64,000 nt of DNA, from contig JAOAPY010000023.1 of NCBI GenBank assembly GCA_025463135.1, positions 97,439 to 161,438 on the forward strand, read 5' to 3'. Under the pieces are notes generated by a model. The model worked only from the letters and a program-made list of their open reading frames with translations. It made no database searches and was not told the DNA's origin. The DNA comes from Acidobacteriota bacterium. GTDB taxonomy: Bacteria; Acidobacteriota; Blastocatellia; Pyrinomonadales; Pyrinomonadaceae. Shown piece after piece: positions 26,666 to 36,146 of this stretch (position 1 is its first letter; every line of letters starts with the position of its first letter). The position numbers and the translations under genes are program-made.

Positions 26666-28579
26666 CTACGCCCCTAGCAACTCAACTTTTAGCGTCGGCC
26701 CACTCAGCCGTTTTTGAGTAATTGATTTCGGTCGCTCGCTACTTGATCCGACTACCGATTGAGGACCGGCGCCTGCTGTAGAGTCTGCAGTTACACTTTT
26801 CAACTTGGCTTCGCCATTCGATTCCTCAACTTCTCTTATCTTCTCCATTGCTGCCACGGCCACAGCCAAAGGAGGCGGCGTCGCTAATGCTCGCTCAGGG
26901 GGAACCGCAATGTCACCTGTGTCACCGCGAGCTAGAAATCGAAACAGAATAGGATCGGCGGTATCGATGATTGCAATACCTTGGCGATACTTAACCATTC
27001 TTCGCAGTTCAGGTGCTTGCCGGAGATCGCGTCGGCTTTCAGAGACGCGCTCAGCGTCATTATTGGTGCCGGTCGCATCAACCTCGGTACGTGAAAGCAC
27101 CGTTGTGGGGCCAAGCATGGCTGATGCGTAAGCGCCGGTCTCTGGATCAATTCCAGGGAGAAATATCTGATTTCTCATTCCGGCTAACACTGCTTTACCG
27201 CCATTCTCCTGAAACTTCCTCTTGATTTGTGGAACGTCTTGGAATCCCAAGAGGTAAGGGGTGTTCCGAAATCTCCCAATCTTCAGCTTGTCTTGCAGCT
27301 TTGGCGGTGCAATATTCCCGGCTTCATCAAGTGCCATCAATACCGGAGTTGCGCCCCTCTTAGTGGATGCTTGCATCTCAATCGCGGCCAATCCGAAAAG
27401 CAACTCCAGCAGAATGTGATATTCGCTGGCCTGAGTCTCAGACATGACGACGTAAATGGCGGTACCAGGCTTGCGAAGGTCGGCAAGATCAATCTCCCGC
27501 ACTCCGCGCCTCAGTTCTTCCGATGACGCGCTTTTCAATACGCGCATTGCGTTCGGCGAGCGCAAAGGCGCAATCTTGTTATTCAGGCCGGTAATTACAC
27601 CGCCTTGGGTCTTCTCGGCATCCACCTTTGTAAAGTTACCCCATTCAAGTTTCGCTTCATGATCTCTGGAGTTGTCCATGTCCTCGCCAAGCTTTTTCAA
27701 ATCATTGAGCGATAGATACTCCTTGATCATCGGAAGTGTTGGATTGACTGCAATCGTCGGAAGGTGAAGACACAGCGCTTTCATCAATGCAGTCTCACCA
27801 GAAATCCAATAATGGGTACTGTCGTTGACCTTCATGTTTTCAGGTTCGTACCCCACAACAATGGAGGCTATTGAGTGCGCTAGCTCGCCGTTGCCTAAGC
27901 AGCGCGGCAGCGGATTCCACAAGTCGGATAAATCAGGATTCTCCAAATCAATGCGGTAAACATGATCGTAGTATCGGGCCGTGTGGGCGTATAGCTCCCC
28001 CTTTATATCCATGACTAGAACTGAACCCGACTGAGCCCAGTCTCGGAGGATATTCATGTAAAACGTGGCTGACTTTCCTGAATTCGAAGGTCCAAAAAGA
28101 CCGGTGTGAACGAGAAGATTTTCCAGCCTCAAGATTAGATCGTATTGACGAGGACTCAGCGCAGAACTGAGTCTGCCAATCCTTACTGCGCCACGAGGCA
28201 GGGGTTCGCTCGATGGATGAGCCAAACCCTTTGCCTTGAGATCTGCGATGCTCGCCCACCTCGCCGATCCATGAGTGAGTCGTTGGTTGATGCTGTAATA
28301 CGGATAAGCCAGTGAGACTGATTCAAACACTCCAACCAAAGCGACCATGAATGCGCCAATCAGTACGAAGATCATCCACTTGAAACTGAGATTGATAAGT
28401 TGGCCAGATTTGAAGAATAGATAACCGGCAACAATACTACTTAGGAGCAAGGTGCCGCCTCGCGATAGGTCCTGAAGGAACCGCGTTGCGGCGTGGAATG
28501 AGTCAAGGTCTGGCTCGTCGGCTGGACGAGGGATGAAATAGTCAGCATCGATCCTTTCAACTCTCGCGCGAAAGCTCAT
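26666..28579 (-). CDS. virD4: VirD4/TraG-type coupling protein
   Basis: 637 residues from the ATG at 28579; an in-frame TTG at 28636 would overlap the upstream gene. Two membrane segments (about 41-59 and 68-86) are followed by the ATPase: Walker A GPSNSGKS (about 163-170) and Walker B LMALDEAGNI. It recruits the relaxase-DNA complex to the type IV channel at the inner membrane. The C-terminal about 60 residues are low-complexity. Confidence 0.95.
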   Translation of the reverse strand: MSFRARVERIDADYFIPRPADEPDLDSFHAATRFLQDLSRGGTLLLSSIVAGYLFFKSGQLINLSFKWMIFVLIGAFMVALVGVFESVSLAYPYYSINQRLTHGSARWASIADLKAKGLAHPSSEPLPRGAVRIGRLSSALSPRQYDLILRLENLLVHTGLFGPSNSGKSATFYMNILRDWAQSGSVLVMDIKGELYAHTARYYDHVYRIDLENPDLSDLWNPLPRCLGNGELAHSIASIVVGYEPENMKVNDSTHYWISGETALMKALCLHLPTIAVNPTLPMIKEYLSLNDLKKLGEDMDNSRDHEAKLEWGNFTKVDAEKTQGGVITGLNNKIAPLRSPNAMRVLKSASSEELRRGVREIDLADLRKPGTAIYVVMSETQASEYHILLELLFGLAAIEMQASTKRGATPVLMALDEAGNIAPPKLQDKLKIGRFRNTPYLLGFQDVPQIKRKFQENGGKAVLAGMRNQIFLPGIDPETGAYASAMLGPTTVLSRTEVDATGTNNDAERVSESRRDLRQAPELRRMVKYRQGIAIIDTADPILFRFLARGDTGDIAVPPERALATPPPLAVAVAAMEKIREVEESNGEAKLKSVTADSTAGAGPQSVVGSSSERPKSITQKRLSGPTLKVELLGA

Positions 28580-28601
28580 GGCATAATCACTTTGGGATGG
28601 G

Positions 28602-29294
28602 TTATTTCTGAGTAACGCTTTTAGACCACTGTTCAAGCTGTGCTTTCTCAGAATCAGGCAATTGTGTTTGCTTGAATTGACGTTGCTGCCAACCAGCCGA
28701 GATTACTGTCGAGAGCGGCGCAAACGGATTCGGATAGAGAATCCCGTCCAGTTGCATCGATTCAAAGTATCGCGCTCCAACGGTGGTGTTCTCCGAATCT
28801 GGTAGTCGAATTAGTAATCCTGGTCCATCAGAGCGATCGTGCGGAACTGAAAGCACTTCCACGGATAAGCTGGCTGGCGAGTAGCGCAAATGAACCGTTC
28901 CGTTCGGCATATGAAGCACGCCAGATTGAGACGTCACCCAGTCGCGAGGAATCAGATCCCGTCGGACGATCCCATCTAGAATCTGATCCACGTTTCGTGG
29001 AGGTGTGCCCCTCATGGCACCCTCGACTACATAAGTCATTGAGGCGATGGCTACGGCAGTCACATCGCGGAGTCGCTCTGCGGTGCGTGGAACCTCGCTG
29101 TTCGGCCAGCGATAATTAGTCGAAACAACCTGTGAGACGCGACCGGTCTCCCCCTCACCGATAGAGACGTGCGCCTCCACGGTTGCCATCTCGCCGCTCC
29201 GTTGCCGTTGAATAATTAGAGGCAAGACAAACAGCACGAGAAAAGCTCCTCCCGCAACAGAGACTATCGGCCAGATGCTTCCTCTCTCCCTCAT
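28602..29294 (-). CDS. Membrane-anchored protein in transfer operon
   Basis: 230 residues from an ATG overlapping the MoxR stop (ATGA). The sequence opens with MRERGSIWPIVSVAGGAFLVLFVLP, a single membrane anchor. The rest is a soluble domain of unknown fold. The overlap with the MoxR gene suggests the two act together; no known T4SS component could be matched. Confidence 0.75.
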   Translation of the reverse strand: MRERGSIWPIVSVAGGAFLVLFVLPLIIQRQRSGEMATVEAHVSIGEGETGRVSQVVSTNYRWPNSEVPRTAERLRDVTAVAIASMTYVVEGAMRGTPPRNVDQILDGIVRRDLIPRDWVTSQSGVLHMPNGTVHLRYSPASLSVEVLSVPHDRSDGPGLLIRLPDSENTTVGARYFESMQLDGILYPNPFAPLSTVISAGWQQRQFKQTQLPDSEKAQLEQWSKSVTQK

Positions 29295-30334
29295 GCTGCC
29301 TCTCGCAAACGTATGACTCTTTCGCAAAACACTTCCTGGATCATTTGATCGATAACCAGATCCGGTGTTTGAGCCGCTCTTTCTAAGCGCGGTAATCCAA
29401 GTTCAAGGTTGGTAAGGTCATCCGCTCCTCGCGCGATGAATCCGAGATAATCGTCGATAATCTCTGCGGTTAGGACTGTTTGATTGTCTGCCAGAAGCGC
29501 GCGGAGCAAAGCAATCGACTCACGCAAGCCAGGCTTGTCTCTTACTGTAGGCATCATTATCCGAATGTACCGTACGACCTTAATTACTTGCGTCATGAGG
29601 TGTGCTGGCGCATGTGGCACTCGCGAATGAAGAATCCGCATCTCTTCGAGATCGGTAGGCAATCTGACTTTGGTATATACGCAGCGTGATCGGAGCGGTG
29701 GGTGTACGATGTGTTGGTTATTAGAGGTCAAGATGACGATCGGTTTCTCTTCGTTCCTTCGAACGCCTATCTGCCCGTTGTTTTCTGCGAGGCGAGGAAT
29801 TGAAGCATGTCCATCGGTGAAGAGTTGATAGAAAAATGCTTGGCATGCTTGCGGCAGTTTTTCGAACTCATCCAGTTTTACGATCGGTGTAATACCAGTG
29901 CTCGCGAGATAGTCATATGCTTTTAGTACTTCACCAAGGTTCAGGAATTCTTTTCGCCATTGTTGATCTCTCGCTTCTTGTAGACTCAGCTCTCCAGAAG
30001 CAACTGCCTGAACGACAAAACTATTCTGCCCTTGGTCGTCCCATTCGAAGAGAATGTCCCTCAGTTTCAGATCGTCCATGCCCTGCAATTCAAAAAGGGG
30101 CCGGTTGCAGGAATAGGCCAAGGCGTCAACCATTTCTGTCTTTCCACCACCCCTTTCACCTTCTGCCAATAAAGGCATGCCCGACTTTAATGACTGGCAC
30201 AGGTCTTTGAGGGGACGTAGTTGGAAGATGTAGCCAGACTCGCGGGCTACCAACTCTGCCAGAGCCTCCCGGCCGTCTTCACGAACGAGTTGACGAGGAT
30301 CGATTATCTCGCGATGGGGATCGACAGGAATCAT
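29291..30334 (-). CDS. MoxR-like AAA+ ATPase
   Basis: 347 residues, start overlapping the virB10 stop (ATGA). Walker A is GERGGGKTEM, Walker B PIVKLDEFEK, sensor 1 VILTSNN, and an arginine-finger-like LRSRC follows. MoxR proteins remodel partner complexes, often with vWA proteins. It sits in the operon between virB10 and virD4. VirB11, the usual third ATPase, is not found in the element, so this protein may supply power or assembly functions instead; inference. Confidence 0.88.
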   Translation of the reverse strand: MIPVDPHREIIDPRQLVREDGREALAELVARESGYIFQLRPLKDLCQSLKSGMPLLAEGERGGGKTEMVDALAYSCNRPLFELQGMDDLKLRDILFEWDDQGQNSFVVQAVASGELSLQEARDQQWRKEFLNLGEVLKAYDYLASTGITPIVKLDEFEKLPQACQAFFYQLFTDGHASIPRLAENNGQIGVRRNEEKPIVILTSNNQHIVHPPLRSRCVYTKVRLPTDLEEMRILHSRVPHAPAHLMTQVIKVVRYIRIMMPTVRDKPGLRESIALLRALLADNQTVLTAEIIDDYLGFIARGADDLTNLELGLPRLERAAQTPDLVIDQMIQEVFCERVIRLREAA

Positions 30335-31788
30335 GGTTTTCCATCCTGAGTGCCCACAGTCTTTGCAACCATCCCTCGCTGCTCCTCATTCATTAGCGGC
30401 AGAGCTGCGCGAGTCTCCTCCGGTGTACCAAAGAGAATTAGTTCCATAACCTCACGATCTGTCAGTGAGGTCGCAGCTCTTGCGAGTTCGTCATCTCCTG
30501 GAGCATCAACCGCGCGAATTTCTTTCGGCAGATCAGCGACCATCACATAGGCTGGCTGACCGGCTTCTACTTTCACGAAGGCGCGCTTCCCGCTTCCACT
30601 ATTGATGAGTTGGCCCGCTTCGTCGGTGACAGGATTGAGAAGGCGATATCCCGCGCCATTAAGGACGACAGTTCCACGTCCGGTTAGGGCGCCAGCCATC
30701 ATACCGGCCACTTGCAACCCACTCGATGCAACCTTGCTCAAGGTCTGCTTGAATCGATTGCGATCGACAACAACGCGCTTTCCTTGGAGTCCTGCGCCGC
30801 CATCGGCACCGAGAACTTCTCCCGTCATTTTTACAAACCGATTTTCTCGAGGATCGAGGTAACCGATCACGTTCACAAAGGCGCGCTCAAGTTCGCCCCC
30901 GCTGGTGTGACCTATCAGGATGGTTCCTTTGGGAAGAGACCAGCCCTCGCCGGTCAAGGTGCGGGCGAGTTCAAGCCTCGCATATGAATTGTTGCGTACA
31001 GTGAGAATGACTGCTTGCGTGCGTACCGGTAACATGGTGCCGAAGGGCGGTATGACCGTTGACGGCTTCTTTGTTTTCTCTTTGGACGCAGCTTTATCTT
31101 CGAGACTTGATGGGAGCTTCACGTTTGAAGTATTCGGTACAGCTGCTACTGGCTTTGACGCGTCATCAACAAAAATGCTCTGAGTCTGATTCGACCGAGA
31201 CTGCAAAGTCGCATCCGTTAGCGAATGGTCGACAGTTTTTGCCTCTGGCTCCGTTGCTCCAACAGCCTGCTGATTTGAAGAGGCGCTTGTCGTTCTGAAG
31301 TCGGTCGCTGGCCCCATTCCGGGATTCAACGTGGCGCTGTAGTTTAAGCGGTAAGCGGTATCAGGAGAGATGCCTGGAGAAGCACCCGGTGAAGCCGAGG
31401 GCTTCGCTGTTACTGGGTCAGTTCCAACTGCTTCGCGAGCAATGTTGATCGCCTCGGCACTGAGTCCATTCTCAGTCTTATTAACATCTGATTCAGCCTT
31501 TGCGTCCGCGCCCCCACGACGATTGTCAGCTAATACCTTGACGTCGACGTGATTGATTCTTAATAGGGCGTAAAGGACGAAGCCGCTAATCACAAGTAGG
31601 AGAGCAACAAAACTCCAACCGATGAGTTTCCGTTTCCAATTTCTCCTCTTGCCCGTGGTGATCTCCTTCGCCGGCGCAAGGACTGGGTTCGAGGGATCAT
31701 AGAAGGCCGTCTCACTCTGAACGTCCTGGCGGACATCTTCCAGCACGTCTGCGCCAGTTCCTCGGCGATTGTTTCCATTACGGTTCAT
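30331..31788 (-). CDS. virB10: VirB10/TrbI-like channel protein
   Basis: 485 residues, AGAGGAG before the ATG. One inner-membrane segment (about 57-77) follows a basic cytoplasmic tail, then a low-complexity linker (about 90-250), then the VirB10 domain, recognisable from GTMLPVRTQAVILTVRNN onward. It spans the envelope and links the inner-membrane complex to the outer-membrane core. Confidence 0.92.
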   Translation of the reverse strand: MNRNGNNRRGTGADVLEDVRQDVQSETAFYDPSNPVLAPAKEITTGKRRNWKRKLIGWSFVALLLVISGFVLYALLRINHVDVKVLADNRRGGADAKAESDVNKTENGLSAEAINIAREAVGTDPVTAKPSASPGASPGISPDTAYRLNYSATLNPGMGPATDFRTTSASSNQQAVGATEPEAKTVDHSLTDATLQSRSNQTQSIFVDDASKPVAAVPNTSNVKLPSSLEDKAASKEKTKKPSTVIPPFGTMLPVRTQAVILTVRNNSYARLELARTLTGEGWSLPKGTILIGHTSGGELERAFVNVIGYLDPRENRFVKMTGEVLGADGGAGLQGKRVVVDRNRFKQTLSKVASSGLQVAGMMAGALTGRGTVVLNGAGYRLLNPVTDEAGQLINSGSGKRAFVKVEAGQPAYVMVADLPKEIRAVDAPGDDELARAATSLTDREVMELILFGTPEETRAALPLMNEEQRGMVAKTVGTQDGKP

Positions 31789-31800
31789 GGATGCACTCCT

Positions 31801-33024
31801 CTATTTTTCACTTCTGACAAGAACTATTGACGCGGGCTCATCAGCCGCGCTGGTTTGTCCCACGGACACTCTGACTTGCTGATGAGCACCAAGGACCGGA
31901 GACGTATATGCGACGGCGTAATAGACGATCCCGCCTTTTGGGATTAGGCCGGACGTATCGCTCGCTTCTGTGTGAAGCTTTTTGATCGATTCGATATTGA
32001 GAGGCTTCCCACGATCATCAAGCATTTCGATAGAGAGATCGGGAATGTCAGGTGTCAGCTTTACGCTGTCGGACGTCTTGTTCTTGACCGCGACCAAAAC
32101 AACGTTGAAGCGCTCCCCGTTGACACTCGGTCGTAATATTGAAAGCGCGAGTCCATGCGTGGGTTTCGTCCAGTTCTTAAACCGTTTCGGCTGTTTCATT
32201 GCTTCTTGCAAAGCGGTTTGCGCAGAAGACGCATATGAAGCGGTGTCCTTCGTGTCCACAGTTTTGTCTATTGACGATAAACGAGTAGTCGCAGGCGATG
32301 GCACGCGCAAGTTTGGATTCGGTCCAGGCGCGCTTGAAGCGATTGGAGTTTCAGCGGATGTTCGGTTTTCTTCTTCCTTAGTGTCTTCGACCGAGATCGA
32401 TATTGGCGCGACGGACTGCGTCGTCATCTCCCCCCTTTCTCCTGTGCTGTCTAGATTGACGGGCAGTCCTGCCGCGCGCCTTCGCGCAACAACCTCATCG
32501 CGGTTGTAATTGAGCACACACCGATGGACGTTTTGCGCGAGGTCTTCTACGGGATAAAACAAGAATGTAACTACAAGGCCACTGCGCATTTGCGCAGTCA
32601 CGGTCGCGGAGGGCGTACGGGCCTTTAGATTGCGCAGTGGAGGCACAAACTGCGTGCCTGGTCTTACTACTATCGCTCTCTTGTTTCGCTCAAGTGCTTT
32701 CTGGTCCACGGTTGCCATCTCCGGGTCACCGGGAATGATGTATCGCGGGCCGTCGTTGGCTGGAAGCTCGATCAGGACGCTTCCGTGTTGGGCCATCGCG
32801 AGCCTCACGACCGTCTCATCTTTCGTGACATCGACCCGCGCTTCACCAACAAAGAAATCCGCGGAAGCTGACGACGCAGGCGCTGGGGCAACCGAAGGCA
32901 CTCTTTTGGCTACTCGACGTACACATCCATGACACCGCGAGGTTGTAGGCTTTGGCGGCGCTTCTTGAGCAGATACCAATATCTGCGCAGCCAAAAGTAA
33001 CAAGAGAGATTTGATGGTCTTCAT
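31801..33024 (-). CDS. virB9: VirB9/TrbG-like outer-core protein
   Basis: 407 residues with a signal peptide (MKTIKSLLLLLAAQILVSAQ). The section from VRLAMAQHGSVLIELPAND to RCVLNYNRDEV fits a VirB9 N-terminal domain, and the C-terminal region has beta-rich sequence. It follows virB8 and precedes virB10 in the standard order. The match is moderate at sequence level, strong by order. Confidence 0.78.
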   Translation of the reverse strand: MKTIKSLLLLLAAQILVSAQEAPPKPTTSRCHGCVRRVAKRVPSVAPAPASSASADFFVGEARVDVTKDETVVRLAMAQHGSVLIELPANDGPRYIIPGDPEMATVDQKALERNKRAIVVRPGTQFVPPLRNLKARTPSATVTAQMRSGLVVTFLFYPVEDLAQNVHRCVLNYNRDEVVARRRAAGLPVNLDSTGERGEMTTQSVAPISISVEDTKEEENRTSAETPIASSAPGPNPNLRVPSPATTRLSSIDKTVDTKDTASYASSAQTALQEAMKQPKRFKNWTKPTHGLALSILRPSVNGERFNVVLVAVKNKTSDSVKLTPDIPDLSIEMLDDRGKPLNIESIKKLHTEASDTSGLIPKGGIVYYAVAYTSPVLGAHQQVRVSVGQTSAADEPASIVLVRSEK

Positions 33025-33036
33025 AGTCTTATCCTC

Positions 33037-33816
33037 TCAACCCTGAGTTGAAGTTGCAGCCGTTTCTGCTTCACTGGAACTGAGTTCCTTGTAATCGAGC
33101 GCATTAATTCGAAATCCCGAGCGAAGATTTCTATCGAGGCGGAACGTTCCACCTTCCGGCGCATCCGGCAGCAAATCGACAGTAAGCAAAAGGTGCTTTA
33201 TGACATGTTTGCTTTGGTTCTTAATCACCATGTCAACTTCTTGCGTCCCGTATACCTTCACTGTTAACGGTTTACCCGGAGCATGCTCCATATATTCAGG
33301 TTTCCATGTGCCGTTCCATTGCTGTTCGCGTTGGGTCTGAAGGATTTTTTGATCAGTGAGATACTGTGCGAACTTCTTGGCCTGGCCTGGGACCATCAGC
33401 CTAAGCGCGGCTTCAATGTCCTTAGAACGAGAAGCCTGATCCACGCGGTAGAGATATTCCAGATAAGCCTTGACCACATAATCCATGTCAGCGGTTTGCA
33501 GCTTGTCTTTTTCCAATCGAATGGTTTCAGTTGCCCCCAGTTCTCTGTCATTGATCATGACGGTTCGGCCTGACGACATATCAACTACAATGCGATCCGG
33601 TCGCTGAATTGATTTGTAGACGACGCCAACAACGGCGACCGCTGCAATAACAAAGGAGATAATAATTAACCACGACTGGCGACGAATCGTCCGCACATCT
33701 GCCGGGTCCCGATAACAGATAACCGGACCGACGGGCGCAAATTCATCCCGCAGAGAATCGTCAGCGTCTGCTGCCAAAGTTGGTATCGGTAGATCCAAAA
33801 CATTCGCGCTCATCAT
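33037..33816 (-). CDS. virB8: VirB8/TrbF-like inner-membrane protein
   Basis: 259 residues from the ATG at 33816 (AAGGAG just upstream); the frame is open to 33894 without a ribosome site. One membrane segment (WLIIISFVIAAVAVVGVVYK) is followed by the periplasmic VirB8 domain. First gene of the minus-strand transfer operon; a palindromic site lies 112-126 bp upstream of the start. Confidence 0.85.
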   Translation of the reverse strand: MMSANVLDLPIPTLAADADDSLRDEFAPVGPVICYRDPADVRTIRRQSWLIIISFVIAAVAVVGVVYKSIQRPDRIVVDMSSGRTVMINDRELGATETIRLEKDKLQTADMDYVVKAYLEYLYRVDQASRSKDIEAALRLMVPGQAKKFAQYLTDQKILQTQREQQWNGTWKPEYMEHAPGKPLTVKVYGTQEVDMVIKNQSKHVIKHLLLTVDLLPDAPEGGTFRLDRNLRSGFRINALDYKELSSSEAETAATSTQG

Positions 33817-33921
33817 CTTCTCCTTAAGGAAATATCTTTCGTTGATACTCGATTCCCTGTCGGCTGCTCGCATACAAGTTGTGTTCCACTTCACTCTCTC
33901 GACTGACTCGTCTCACGAAGC

Positions 33922-33972
33922 ACCCCTGTTGTAAAACACAACACCCAAAGTGCATGTAAAATCCAACACCCT
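33922..33972. repeat. 51-bp perfect direct repeat, copy 1 (with palindrome)
   Basis: Identical at every base to 34769-34819. It contains the palindrome GTTGTAAAACACAAC (33928-33942) and, 25 bp after the first, a second TGTAAAA...CAACACCC half, so it looks like a tandem operator. Copies 1 and 2 bracket the small nuclease-like gene at 34162. Confidence 0.85.
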
Positions 33973-34161
33973 GCGCCGAAGATAAATGAGACGGGCTCCA
34001 TTGATTTGATCTTTGTGAAATGTGCGAGCGGAGTGAGAATTAGGTGAGCAGAGAGACAAAACTACCGGCGGTGAGATCCGATATGTCTAAAATGGCTGAA
34101 GTACGCCCTTGTCTTCTGTTGGTAGTTAGCTGTCTACCTTATATGCGTGGGAGCGTAAGTC

Positions 34162-34620
34162 ATGGAAGAGAGTTTGCCGAAGGCTTCACCTTACAAAGAA
34201 AAACTGCGTGACCGTTTGGTTGCCGTGACGCTGGAATGGGAGCGGGTATTCGGCGTTGCTCCCTCAATAACGAGTGCAGTTTCAGAGTATGACGCGGCGT
34301 GTCTTGTCGGGCACACGGATGAGAGCTACGGAGAGGCGTGTGTTGGACGCACAGCTGTCAGTCGCGGCTGCGATTTCATTTTCAACGGACTTCGGTATCA
34401 GGTTAAGGCGAATCGTCCGAGTGGTAAACCCGGCTCATTCGTTACTCTGGTTGGCAAAGCAAGCAATTACGATTGGGATCGACTGATTTGGATTCTTTAT
34501 GATCGCTACTTTGTTATCCAAGAGGCTTGGGAGTGGGAGGTTGCTGGGTATCGCTTAGAGTTTCATGTGCGTAATCGGCTGGCACCCGCCGATATGCGAA
34601 GGGGGAAACGCCTTCGATGA
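34162..34620 (+). CDS. Predicted PD-(D/E)XK-like nuclease or related small protein
   Basis: 152 residues with GGGAG before the ATG. The segment CDFIFNGLRYQVKANRPS, with an Asp before a beta hairpin and Q-x-K after it, resembles the active site of restriction-endonuclease-fold proteins; the first about 40 residues are helical (SPYKEKLRDRLVAVTLEWE). Family not firmly recognised. The gene reads against both neighbours and lies between two perfect 51-bp repeats, which suggests that it arrived as a separate insertion into the transfer region. A selfish or defence function is possible. Confidence 0.6.
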   Translation: MEESLPKASPYKEKLRDRLVAVTLEWERVFGVAPSITSAVSEYDAACLVGHTDESYGEACVGRTAVSRGCDFIFNGLRYQVKANRPSGKPGSFVTLVGKASNYDWDRLIWILYDRYFVIQEAWEWEVAGYRLEFHVRNRLAPADMRRGKRLR

Positions 34621-34768
34621 GCGCTCGCCAGCGACAACTCTTGCATCGGTGACTCGTGCGCTACTGAATGCCCAAGGTTGTGCCTTAGCTACTTATCTAA
34701 GGCCTTTAAGAAGTAAGTGTCTTCTCATTCCTTCATTGGCATAGTTGCGATTAACTCATGCGACTGTG

Positions 34769-34819
34769 ACCCCTGTTGTAAAACACAACACCCAAAGTGC
34801 ATGTAAAATCCAACACCCT
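34769..34819. repeat. 51-bp perfect direct repeat, copy 2 (with palindrome)
   Basis: Second copy of 33922-33972, palindrome at 34775-34789. It ends on the stop codon of the transglycosylase gene. Confidence 0.85.
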
Positions 34820-35523
34820 TACCGCACCTCAATGAAGAGGGCGCTCTCCCGTTCGCTCGCGCTAAGCGAGGAACGCTTCGTTCTACTCGATGAATTTGAT
34901 CTGAAATTTCGCGAACTCAATAGTGGCGACGCACTATTCTTTTCGACTGGGCGAGAAGTCACTTCAAGGCGCTCCACATAGTCGCTCGTAAGAAACGCGA
35001 TCGCGGATCTCACATAGTCTTGTGTCTCACGATAAGGAGGAATGCCTCCAGTGATCTGTCCTCGGCGATTTATGATCTTTCCGCTCGCCAGAACAAGGGG
35101 CCTACCAGTTTGAAACGATTCAACCGTTCCCTCTCCAGCGTTATATGCAGCTAAGGCAAGGTCGAGCCGTCCTCCGAATTTTCTTAGCAAATCACGCAGA
35201 TAACGTGCTGCAGCGTCAATTGCTTGTTGCGGATCATGTGGGTTCCGCACTCCAAATCTCTTCGCCGTGTCGGGCATGAATTGCATCGGCCCTCGTGCAC
35301 CTTTGGGACTTACTGCGTCGAGTCGGTAGCGCGATTCAATGAAGCACAGAATTCTAAGAAGGCGAGGATCAACTCCATACCGTCTCGATGACTCCGTTAT
35401 GAAGGGCTCAATCCGACGCGCACGATCACGAATGGACACGTCGTTGTCACTCTGAATCTGCGATGCAGCCGTCGAGGTCACGACAAGCAATAGCAGAACT
35501 AATAACAGCGCCTTCCAAAACAT
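34819..35523 (-). CDS. virB1: Lytic transglycosylase, VirB1-like
   Basis: 234 residues: signal peptide at 1-22, then an SLT domain with catalytic Glu63 in CFIESRY, GPMQFMPDTAKRFGV and LALAAYNAGEG. It opens the peptidoglycan for assembly of the transfer channel. It is divergent from virB2, sharing a 140-bp promoter region. The C-terminal 40 residues are Ser/Arg-rich and unmatched. Confidence 0.93.
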   Translation of the reverse strand: MFWKALLLVLLLLVVTSTAASQIQSDNDVSIRDRARRIEPFITESSRRYGVDPRLLRILCFIESRYRLDAVSPKGARGPMQFMPDTAKRFGVRNPHDPQQAIDAAARYLRDLLRKFGGRLDLALAAYNAGEGTVESFQTGRPLVLASGKIINRRGQITGGIPPYRETQDYVRSAIAFLTSDYVERLEVTSRPVEKNSASPLLSSRNFRSNSSSRTKRSSLSASERESALFIEVR

Positions 35524-35663
35524 GATGAGGTTGGTTTGTGCAAAGCGAGTTCCACATCAGTGGCACAGCGTTTGAGAAGGAGTCGCTCGAACGTCAACTC
35601 TCTCGTTAACGCAATTCGGTTAGCGAAATTTCAATCGATGTTTTGATCGAAGGAGTGTAGGAG

Positions 35664-36089
35664 ATGAAGAGCTTAATTGAAGTCACAACGTATCCGGGAC
35701 TGGATTATTCACGCGCGGCACAAATCGGAAGAAAACTGGTAGCGCTCGGCTTAGGTGTGAAGGCAACGCACGGCATTGTTGCGACCGCGCTCATGCTAAC
35801 GCTTGGGTTGGTATCAGCATCCGCGCAGACCCCGTCCGGTTCGTTCTTTAATGGTAACAGCGCGCAGCTCGGAAACAGCTTGCGCTCTATCACCTTCTTT
35901 CTCGCGGCGGCAATGATCATCGCGGGAATCATCTTCGTCGCAGTAGGGATCGTTACATCTGGGCTGCGCGAGTCACTCTCAACCTGGAAGTTCATAACCG
36001 GAGCCGCCTGCTTCGCCTTTGGTGGCATTTGTGCCGCCGTTTATGCCTTTAGTCAGGGTGATACGGTTCCATTGGATAACCAGTTCTAA
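35664..36089 (+). CDS. virB2: VirB2/TrbC-like pilin
   Basis: 141 residues, GGAG-containing ribosome site. A leader with Ala-Gln cleavage after SASAQ, then two hydrophobic helices (about 75-97 and 107-127), is the VirB2 pattern. Start of the plus-strand transfer operon. Confidence 0.85.
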   Translation: MKSLIEVTTYPGLDYSRAAQIGRKLVALGLGVKATHGIVATALMLTLGLVSASAQTPSGSFFNGNSAQLGNSLRSITFFLAAAMIIAGIIFVAVGIVTSGLRESLSTWKFITGAACFAFGGICAAVYAFSQGDTVPLDNQF

Positions 36090-36146
36090 GCAACGTCTAA
36101 CTAACAACTATATTTGGTGTGCGGCTTGTGCCGCAGAGGTGATGGC

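Noticed and set aside
34769..34819. CRISPR repeat
   Set aside because: Only two copies of this 51-bp sequence exist, 847 bp apart with a gene between; no regular spacer pattern and no cas genes.
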